Origin: an uncultured Clostridia bacterium
GTDB lineage: Bacteria > Bacillota > Clostridia > Oscillospirales > Acutalibacteraceae
Direction: 5' to 3'
DNA: 5,271 nt
Assembly (NCBI GenBank): GCA_937895645.1
Contig: CALBKQ010000109.1
Span: forward strand, 1-5,271
Positions 1 through 5,271 of the stretch are shown here, piece by piece (the first letter of the stretch is position 1; each line of letters opens with the position of its first letter). Both the position numbers and the translations under genes were made by a program. The notes under the pieces were generated by a model, which did not search any database, was not told the DNA's origin, and was given only the letters and a program-made list of their open reading frames with translations.

Positions 1-25
1 TCTTCGCTTCAAAGTCATTGAGATT

Positions 26-53
26 ATTATACACAATTAAAAATTTTTGTCAA
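26..53 (-). promoter_or_regulatory. consensus sigma-A/sigma-70 promoter reading left, just after recN
   Basis: On the minus strand a perfect -35 hexamer TTGACA (53-48) and a perfect -10 hexamer TATAAT (31-26) are separated by 16 bases. The spacer is almost entirely A/T and includes AAAAATTTTT (39-48, its last base shared with the -35 box). The -35 box starts one base after the recN TGA stop. A transcript would begin near position 18-20 and run off the left edge, so it serves the next gene, not recN. The match is by eye only, but 12 of 12 consensus bases at near-optimal spacing in an intergenic position is strong. Its target is unseen; in relatives spoIVB and spo0A often lie here. Confidence 0.75.
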
Positions 54-54
54 G

Positions 55-1728
55 TCAATATTTCTTCGCATTTTCAATCATTTCTGCTGCAGCATCAAGT
101 GAAGTTTGACTTGCTTCAATTCCACCAATGATTCGTGCTAATTCGTGAATTCTACCATTATTGTCAAGACTTTCAACCTTTGTATAGGTTTTATTTTCAC
201 TTTCGGACTTAGAAATTAAGAAATGATTATCTGCAAAACAAGCAATTTGAGCAAGATGTGTTACACAAAGTACTTGTCTGTTTTTAGAAACTTCTTTTAG
301 TTTAATACCAATTTTTTGTGCAGCTCGACCACTAACGCCAGTATCAACTTCATCAAAAATTAATGTTTGAACATTATCTTTTGATGCAAGAACGTTTTTG
401 ATTCCAAGCATAATTCGTGACAATTCGCCGCCTGATGCAATCTTTGAAAGTGGTTTCGGTTCTTCACCTGCATTAGCGGAAATTAAGAAATAGATTTCGT
501 CTGCGCCTGTATCATCAAAAGTTTTTCTATTTTGCACAATCTTAAATGAAATTGATTCCATATCAAGAAATGATAATTCGTCTTTTACTTTGTTTATAAA
601 GATTTCGCCGTACTTTTGACGATTAGCAGATAATTTACGACCAGCCTTGTCCAATACATTATATTTTTCATTAAGTTCAACTTCGAGTTGTTCCTTAAGT
701 TTGTCAGAAAAAGTAATGTCATCAAGTTCTTTTTGAGCATTTTCAAGAAACGCAAGAAATTCCTCTTCATTTTTTCCATATTTTTTAGAAAGTCTGAAAA
801 GAATATCTAATCTTTCTTCAATTACATCAAGTTCATTAGGGTCAACATCAAGAGAATATAAAAAATTGTTAAGTTCACTTGCACAATCAGCGATATTATA
901 TGACATTTCTGCAATAGTATCTGACACATTGTTAAGTGTTTCATCAAAAGCAGATGCTTTTACAAGTGAGTTTGTAGCAGTATTTAGCATATCCGCAACA
1001 CCTGAGAAATTGTCATTACCATTTATAATTTCCACTGCATTGTTTACAAGAGCAAGAAGTTGTTCTGCATTTTGTAAGACTTTTTTACGTTTTTCAAGTT
1101 CGTTCCACTCACCTATTTTAATTCCCGCATCTTCAATTTCTTTAATTTGATAACTAAGTAAATCAATTTTTCTTGCTTTTTCGCTTTCATTTACAATCAA
1201 ATTATCATATCGTCTTTTAAGACTACAATAATCGTGATATGCACATAAATATTCTTCAAGAATATCGTTATTTTCTGCAAAGCTGTCAATATATGTATAA
1301 TGCAACTCTTCATTAAGAAGATTATGATTATCCATCTGACCATGAACATTTATAAGTGCTTGTCCAATCTTTTTAAGCATTGAAACAGTTACATTTGAGC
1401 CATTGATTTTGCAGATGTTTTTACCATCAAGTGAAATTTTTCTTGAAAGAAGTAAAGTTTTATCCTCTTCACATTCAATACCAAACTCATTGAGTATCGC
1501 AACTACATCTTCATTTATATTTTCAAAAAATGCTGAAACTTCTGCATTATTGCTACCTGTTCTTATTAGTTCACGGGAAGTTCTTTCACCAAGTATTGCA
1601 TTGATTGCGTCAATTATAATTGATTTACCTGCACCAGTTTCACCTGTAAGCACATTAAGACCGTTATCAAAATCGATAACAGCCTCTTTAATGATGGCAA
1701 TATCTGATATTTTAAGATTTGAAAGCAT
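55..1728 (-). CDS. recN: DNA repair protein RecN (SMC-like ATPase)
   Basis: SMC-family ATPase acting on the nucleoid early in double-strand-break repair. It gathers at breaks, holds DNA ends or sister chromosomes together and supports RecA-dependent recombination. Length is 557 residues (E. coli 553), so it is full length. The N-terminal ATPase lobe has Walker A GETGAGKS (29-36) and the Q-loop HGQMDNHNLL (129-138). A central region at about 150-385, rich in Glu, Lys, Leu and Asn, fits the family's short antiparallel coiled coil. The C-terminal lobe has the ABC signature ASGGELSRIMLGIK (431-444), Walker B TLIFDEVDTGVSG (455-467) and the switch His in VTHLAQIA (489-496). The ATG start is five bases after the argR stop, with GAAAGG (1738-1743) nine bases upstream inside the last argR codons. 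The TGA stop at 55-57 overlaps a TTGAC repeat beside a promoter reading onward. No LexA-type operator was recognised; expression probably comes from the upstream operon. Confidence 0.97.
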   Translation of the reverse strand: MLSNLKISDIAIIKEAVIDFDNGLNVLTGETGAGKSIIIDAINAILGERTSRELIRTGSNNAEVSAFFENINEDVVAILNEFGIECEEDKTLLLSRKISLDGKNICKINGSNVTVSMLKKIGQALINVHGQMDNHNLLNEELHYTYIDSFAENNDILEEYLCAYHDYCSLKRRYDNLIVNESEKARKIDLLSYQIKEIEDAGIKIGEWNELEKRKKVLQNAEQLLALVNNAVEIINGNDNFSGVADMLNTATNSLVKASAFDETLNNVSDTIAEMSYNIADCASELNNFLYSLDVDPNELDVIEERLDILFRLSKKYGKNEEEFLAFLENAQKELDDITFSDKLKEQLEVELNEKYNVLDKAGRKLSANRQKYGEIFINKVKDELSFLDMESISFKIVQNRKTFDDTGADEIYFLISANAGEEPKPLSKIASGGELSRIMLGIKNVLASKDNVQTLIFDEVDTGVSGRAAQKIGIKLKEVSKNRQVLCVTHLAQIACFADNHFLISKSESENKTYTKVESLDNNGRIHELARIIGGIEASQTSLDAAAEMIENAKKY

Positions 1729-1733
1729 AAATA

Positions 1734-2180
1734 TCAGCCTTTCAGCATTTCTTCAATAGCATTCTTAGCATTTATTGCAGAATCAATATCAACACAAGCA
1801 GTAAAAATTGTATCATCACCCGCGATTGTACCTGCAACTCCTGAAATATGTAAACTATCAAGTGCAACACAAGCGGCGTTAGCAGTACCTGGATAGCACT
1901 TTACAACAATTAAGTTCATAGCAACATCGACTGATAATACTGAACGAGCAAAAATCATTTTAATATTATCGTTATTGTCTTTTTTAGTGCTCACTGCATA
2001 TTTAACATTATTTTTACCATAATGCTCTTTAATAAGTTTCAACTCTTTAATATCACGTGAAATAGTTGCCTGTGTAACGTTGAATCCGTGTTCAGAAAGC
2101 ATTTTAATTATTTCATCTTGTGTTGAGACATTGTTGTTTTGTATGTAATTGAGAATTAACTCGTGTCTATTCTTTTTCAC
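1734..2180 (-). CDS. argR: arginine repressor ArgR/AhrC
   Basis: Arginine-responsive DNA-binding regulator. In the family, hexamers with bound L-arginine repress arginine biosynthesis operons and may activate catabolic ones by binding ARG boxes. Length is 148 residues (B. subtilis AhrC 149). The N-terminal winged helix-turn-helix covers about 1-65, with the recognition helix region TQATISRDIKELKL at 36-49, including the conserved Ser-Arg pair (41-42). The C-terminal hexamerisation and arginine-binding domain has PGTANAACVALD (97-108) and GTIAGDDTIF (117-126), whose Asp pair (122-123) is the family's arginine contact. The start is GTG, which abuts the nadK stop; a strong AAAGGAG seven bases upstream and the family-typical N-terminus (KKNRHELIL) support it. 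The gene ends in TGA, five bases before recN. I saw no ARG box in the window, so autoregulation is not evident here. Confidence 0.96.
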   Translation of the reverse strand: MKKNRHELILNYIQNNNVSTQDEIIKMLSEHGFNVTQATISRDIKELKLIKEHYGKNNVKYAVSTKKDNNDNIKMIFARSVLSVDVAMNLIVVKCYPGTANAACVALDSLHISGVAGTIAGDDTIFTACVDIDSAINAKNAIEEMLKG

Positions 2181-3047
2181 TTAAATTCTCCTTTGCGATA
2201 ATTTACTGTTAAGTATATCAAAAAACTCGTCAGATTTAATTCTTATAAACTCTGCATAACAATCTGATTTTGAAATAATTATTTCGCTATTTGGTGATAA
2301 CTCAATTGTTTTTTCACCATCAGTTGAAACACACACTTTTTGACTACTGATTACAGGTTTTACTCTTATTATTGAGTCTTCATTGAAAACTAAAGAACGA
2401 TTTAACGGTGAATGTGTACAAATTGGTGTCAGCATAATACATTGCAAATCAGGGTCGATTACAGGTCCTCCTGCAGACCATGAATAAGCAGTTGAGCCTG
2501 TTGGAGTTGAAACAACCACACCATCAGCACGGTAATTGTTGATTTTTCTGTTATTACAGAAAACATCCAAATCAACAAGTCTTATTTCATTTCCTCTTGC
2601 AATAGCAACATCATTAAGGCAATAACCTAATAACTGCTCACTATTATTATCTTTAATTGTAACATTAAGCATCATACGCTTATCTGTTGAATAATCCCCT
2701 GTAATCAGCTTTTCAATTAAATTCAGTTCATTACCTTCAAGTCCTGCTAAAAAGGCTAAATTACCTGCATTTATGCAAAGTACCGGCTTTTTATGGACTG
2801 CTGATTGCTTTGCAGTGTGAATAAATGAACCGTCTCCGCCAATTGCTATTATTACATCAACAAATTCAAAAATATTATCAATAAAAAAATTTTCATTAAC
2901 ACTAAGAATAAAATCGTTTTTTGAATTAATATCAAAATAATAATCTATATTCAGTTTTTCAAGTTCGGTAATTGTATTTTTAGTAACATCAAGTGCTTTT
3001 TCTCTTGTAAAATTTGGTATAATACCGACTTTCAAATTATTCACCAC
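2181..3047 (-). CDS. nadK: NAD kinase (ATP/polyphosphate-NAD kinase)
   Basis: Cytoplasmic kinase that phosphorylates the 2'-hydroxyl of the NAD adenosine ribose to make NADP, and so sets the supply of NADPH. Length is 288 residues (E. coli 292). Signature motifs are the GGDGS loop at 70-74, ND at 145-146 (usual N-E/D motif), YRADGVVVSTPTGSTAY at 172-188 with GGPVIDPD following, and DGE at 243-245. The segment NAGNLAFLAG (93-102) has Ala where most family members have Gly (usual form N-x-G-x-LGFL), a mild variant. The start is uncertain. The longest frame begins at tandem GTG codons (3047, 3044) inside the end of tlyA, with no convincing Shine-Dalgarno site. A TTG at 3035 lies five bases after GGTGA and would give a protein starting MKVGIIPN, the usual N-terminus of this family (284 residues, one base after the tlyA stop). 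The stop TAA directly abuts the argR start. Confidence 0.95.
   Translation of the reverse strand: MVNNLKVGIIPNFTREKALDVTKNTITELEKLNIDYYFDINSKNDFILSVNENFFIDNIFEFVDVIIAIGGDGSFIHTAKQSAVHKKPVLCINAGNLAFLAGLEGNELNLIEKLITGDYSTDKRMMLNVTIKDNNSEQLLGYCLNDVAIARGNEIRLVDLDVFCNNRKINNYRADGVVVSTPTGSTAYSWSAGGPVIDPDLQCIMLTPICTHSPLNRSLVFNEDSIIRVKPVISSQKVCVSTDGEKTIELSPNSEIIISKSDCYAEFIRIKSDEFFDILNSKLSQRRI
2188..2194 (-). promoter_or_regulatory. strong ribosome binding site for argR inside the nadK 3' end
   Basis: AAAGGAG on the minus strand lies seven bases before the GTG at 2180. It is formed by the nadK codons for Gln-Arg-Arg just before Ile and TAA. It decides the non-ATG start of argR and makes ribosomes finishing nadK well placed to start argR at once. 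Confidence 0.85.
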
Positions 3048-3852
3048 TCAATTCAGTATGGGATTTTTCTGCAATTTCATCAATTTTCACATTATCAACA
3101 AGTAATTGTTTTTCGTTATCTTTTGAAAGAAAGATAAGATATTCAATATTGCCTTCAGGTCCACGGATTGGTGAAAAATCAAGCCCTAAAACCGAGAATC
3201 CTGTTTCAAATGCAAAGTCGACAATCCCAGAAATCACTTCTTTGTGAGTATTTATATCTCTAACAACACCTTTTTTACCTACTTTGTCTTTTCCTGCTTC
3301 AAATTGTGGTTTGATAAGTGCAACGGTTTTGCCTTTTTCTTTCAAAAAGTCGAAAAGAACAGGCAAAATCTTTTTAAGAGATATAAAAGACACATCAATA
3401 CTTGCAAAATCAATTTTATCACTTACGACTTCTTTAGTAAGATATCTAAAATTTGTTCTTTCAAGATTTACTACTCTTTCGTCGGTACGAAGCTTCCATG
3501 CAAGTTGGCCATAACCAACATCAATAGCATAAACTTTACTTGCACCACATTGAAGCATACAATCAGTAAAACCACCGGTAGATGCACCGATATCCATACA
3601 AATACAATCCTGAAGGCTTATAGGAAATGTTTTCATTGCCTTTTCAAGTTTATACCCACCACGGCTGACAAAAGGCATTTTTTTGCCCTTAAATTCAATT
3701 TTATCAGTATCTTTTACTGCGTAACCAGATTTAGTTTCTTTTTGTCCGTTTACATAAATTTCACCAGACATTATAATTGCAGACGCTTTTGAACGAGTTT
3801 CAGCAAAACCTAAATCGACTACAACAGTATCCAGTCTTTTCTTTTCAGCCAT
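3037..3852 (-). CDS. tlyA: TlyA family 16S/23S rRNA (cytidine-2'-O)-methyltransferase ("hemolysin A")
   Basis: S-adenosylmethionine-dependent rRNA methyltransferase. Characterised TlyA proteins 2'-O-methylate cytidines at the ribosomal subunit interface (C1920 of 23S and, in some, C1409 of 16S rRNA), and loss gives capreomycin resistance. The "hemolysin" name is historical. The protein has 271 residues, near the 268 of the Mycobacterium protein. An S4 RNA-binding domain covers about 5-65 (YVNG at 33-36), joined to an FtsJ/RrmJ-like Rossmann methyltransferase domain. Visible motifs are SRGGYKL (63-69), the SAM motif DIGASTGGF (87-95), DVSF (153-156), KPQFE (181-185) and GPEGNIEY (231-238). The K-D-K-E tetrad fits K68, D153, K181 and E237. 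The ATG start has GGAG at 3860-3863, seven bases upstream, in the end of dxs. The 3' end overlaps the longest nadK frame by 11 bases. Whether this protein modifies one or both subunits cannot be read from the sequence. Confidence 0.95.
   Translation of the reverse strand: MAEKKRLDTVVVDLGFAETRSKASAIIMSGEIYVNGQKETKSGYAVKDTDKIEFKGKKMPFVSRGGYKLEKAMKTFPISLQDCICMDIGASTGGFTDCMLQCGASKVYAIDVGYGQLAWKLRTDERVVNLERTNFRYLTKEVVSDKIDFASIDVSFISLKKILPVLFDFLKEKGKTVALIKPQFEAGKDKVGKKGVVRDINTHKEVISGIVDFAFETGFSVLGLDFSPIRGPEGNIEYLIFLSKDNEKQLLVDNVKIDEIAEKSHTELSGE
3041..3045 (-). promoter_or_regulatory. possible ribosome binding site for nadK (GGTGA)
   Basis: On the minus strand GGTGA is complementary to the extreme 3' end of 16S rRNA (the GGTGA part of GGAGGTGA). 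It lies five bases before TTG at 3035, within the last codons and just before the stop of tlyA. No better site precedes the GTG codons at 3047 or 3044. If used, this site favours the TTG start and coupling of nadK translation to termination on tlyA. The match is short, so confidence is modest. Confidence 0.4.
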
Positions 3853-3856
3853 ATTT

Positions 3857-5271
3857 TTACTCCGAGAATTTTTCTATAATACTATCAGTATCTAATTTGT
3901 ATTTTTTTAATAATGATTTAACAGTTGCATGTGGTACAAAAGAATCATCAACTGCAATATGTTCATATTTTCCGTTATAACTTTTTTCAAAAAGAACATC
4001 TGCAAAACTCTGACCAATGCTACCAGAACGGATTGATTCTTCATAAAAGTATATTTCGTTAAAACCTAATGAAATATCATATACCTTGCTGTTAATTGGT
4101 TTGATTTTGTTTAACGAAACTATTGAAATATTAACGCCATTACGCTTTAACTGTTCAACTGCATTTGTTACTTCAGCGGTAACCCTACCGTAAGAAACGA
4201 TAAGTTTAGAACTACTATTATCAAAATAGTCAAAATCACTATCTGTTATTATATAAGTACTTGGTATTGAAATTTCACCACCACGAGGATAACGAACGAC
4301 AGTTAAATTTGATGCATTATTTACAGCGTTTCTTAAATCTTTTCTCAATACTTCAAAAGTAAATGGTGAATACATTGTAGCGTTAGGTATGCTGTTGATG
4401 AGTGAAACATCAAGTAATCCCTGATGTGTAACACCATCTTCGCCAACAAAACCTGCACGGTCAACACCAATAATTACTTTTTGTTCTTGCAATGTACCGT
4501 CGTGTACCAATTGGTCATAAGCTCTTTGCAAGAAAGTTGAGTAAAGTGCAACAACAGGTATCATTCCACCTTTAGCAAGACCCGATGCGAAAGTAACTGC
4601 ATGTTCTTCTGCAATACCAACATCATAAAACCTGTCAGCAAATTTTTCTGAGAAATCTTTAAGTCCTGTACCTAACGCCATTGCAGCAGTAATAGCACAT
4701 ACCTTATTATTTTCAGTTGCCAATGTACACAATTCATCACCGAATACTGATGAAAAATTAGCACCGCTTGATACAGGCTCACCTGTTTCAACATTAAATT
4801 TTGAAATTCCATGATAAGTACTTGGGGATTTTTCCGCAAAATCATAGCCCTTACCTTTTATAGTGCTGATATGTAACAACACAGGGGCATTTACAAGTTT
4901 TGCACTATCAAGTGCCTCGCATAAATGTTCAAGATTATGACCGTCAATAGGTCCCATATACTTAAATCCTAAATCTTCAAAAAATGTACTTTCATACATA
5001 GTTGATTTAATATCTGATTTAATTTTTGACACAAAACGAGCAATTCCCGAACCAATTAAAGGGATTTTATTCAATGTGCTCTCAGTTTTTGCTTTCAACT
5101 TATTGTATTCAGGTTTTGAACGGACAACAGCAAGATAACGAGCCATTGAGCCAACATTTTCAGAAATTGACATTTCATTGTCATTGAGGATTACAATAAG
5201 TCGCGTGCCTGAACGACCTGCATTATTAAGTGCCTCGTAAGCCATACCACCGGTAAGAGCACCATCACCAA
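3857..5271 (-). CDS. dxs: 1-deoxy-D-xylulose-5-phosphate synthase (DXS), 5'-truncated by window edge
   Basis: Cytoplasmic thiamine-diphosphate enzyme that condenses pyruvate with D-glyceraldehyde 3-phosphate to give 1-deoxy-D-xylulose 5-phosphate and CO2. This is the entry step of the MEP isoprenoid pathway and also feeds thiamine and pyridoxal phosphate synthesis. The frame is open to the right edge: 470 residues are visible against about 620 for the family, so roughly 150 N-terminal residues are missing. The ATG at 5245 is an internal Met, because the eight codons before it read GDGALTGG, the start of the thiamine-diphosphate motif. Counting from that GDG (1-3), the motif closes with NDN (29-31). 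GPIDGH lies at 106-111, the catalytic Glu in AEEH at 221, QRAYDQ with the substrate-phosphate Arg at 249, and DRAG...THQG at 270-284. VRYPRGG in the C-terminal part is also conserved. The stop is TAA; tlyA follows after 4 bases. Identification is very secure. Confidence 0.97.
   Translation of the reverse strand, partial: GDGALTGGMAYEALNNAGRSGTRLIVILNDNEMSISENVGSMARYLAVVRSKPEYNKLKAKTESTLNKIPLIGSGIARFVSKIKSDIKSTMYESTFFEDLGFKYMGPIDGHNLEHLCEALDSAKLVNAPVLLHISTIKGKGYDFAEKSPSTYHGISKFNVETGEPVSSGANFSSVFGDELCTLATENNKVCAITAAMALGTGLKDFSEKFADRFYDVGIAEEHAVTFASGLAKGGMIPVVALYSTFLQRAYDQLVHDGTLQEQKVIIGVDRAGFVGEDGVTHQGLLDVSLINSIPNATMYSPFTFEVLRKDLRNAVNNASNLTVVRYPRGGEISIPSTYIITDSDFDYFDNSSSKLIVSYGRVTAEVTNAVEQLKRNGVNISIVSLNKIKPINSKVYDISLGFNEIYFYEESIRSGSIGQSFADVLFEKSYNGKYEHIAVDDSFVPHATVKSLLKKYKLDTDSIIEKFSE

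Noticed and set aside
39..48. AAAAATTTTT palindrome after recN as a terminator
   Set aside because: It has no G/C stem, no loop and no following U-tract on the minus strand; it is part of the promoter spacer. No intrinsic terminator for recN is visible before the window edge.
1260..1288. TTGACA on the minus strand inside recN (1288-1283) with a GATATT 17 bases on
   Set aside because: The -10 candidate matches only four of six bases and it lies in the middle of recN coding sequence with no start point for a gene nearby. The hexamer is explained by the codons there.
1273..1301. TATAAT on the plus strand (1296-1301) inside recN
   Set aside because: No acceptable -35 box at the right distance (TTCTGC), no extended -10 and no plus-strand gene to serve; expected by chance in A+T-rich DNA.
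1403..1759. Plus-strand open frame of 118 codons opposite the recN 5' end
   Set aside because: Antisense to the recN Walker A region, with Ser/Leu/Ile-rich composition and no family resemblance. The same reasoning removes the shorter plus-strand frames at 866-1150, 3284-3514 and 3777-3980, and the out-of-frame minus-strand one at 594-779.
3244..3792. Plus-strand open frame of 182 codons opposite tlyA
   Set aside because: It lies entirely antisense to a gene with intact catalytic motifs. Its translation is a Phe/Lys/Ile/Cys-rich string without recognisable domains, as expected when the complement of an A+T-rich gene happens to lack stops.
5243..5245. ATG as the true start of dxs
   Set aside because: The preceding in-frame codons up to the edge encode GDGALTGG, the beginning of the conserved thiamine-diphosphate motif, so this Met is internal and the gene is cut by the window.

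Overview
The window is a single tightly packed block of five co-directional genes, all on the minus strand, so transcription runs from right to left: dxs (5' end cut by the right edge) - tlyA - nadK - argR - recN. Intergenic distances are -11, 0, 4 and 5 bases, which is a textbook operon layout. Only the last 54 bases at the left edge (1-54) lie outside a gene, and they carry a near-perfect housekeeping promoter pointing left into whatever follows recN.

The organism is most likely a low-GC Firmicute of the class Clostridia, possibly an Oscillospirales/Ruminococcaceae-type gut bacterium. The reasons are the strongly A+T-rich sequence, the use of TGA as a normal stop (argR, recN), good Shine-Dalgarno sites, and the gene order. 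The run dxs-tlyA-argR-recN is the conserved Firmicute cluster that usually follows xseA-xseB-ispA and precedes spoIVB-spo0A. As far as I recall, nadK between tlyA and argR is the clostridial version, whereas Bacillus keeps it elsewhere. Placement below class level is inference.

The genes do not form one pathway. dxs makes 1-deoxy-D-xylulose 5-phosphate for isoprenoids, thiamine and pyridoxal phosphate. tlyA encodes an S4-domain rRNA 2'-O-methyltransferase. nadK makes NADP. argR is the arginine-sensing regulator. recN is an SMC-like double-strand-break repair ATPase. They appear linked by shared transcription and by translational coupling: the sites preceding tlyA, argR and recN sit in or right at the 3' end of the gene upstream, and nadK overlaps tlyA. 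All catalytic motifs I could check are intact, so these look like functional housekeeping genes.

I see no mobile element, CRISPR array, RNA gene, riboswitch, frameshift or sign of horizontal transfer, and I do not believe the window holds an undescribed system. The points most worth a second look are the consensus promoter at the recN stop codon and the start codons of nadK and argR.
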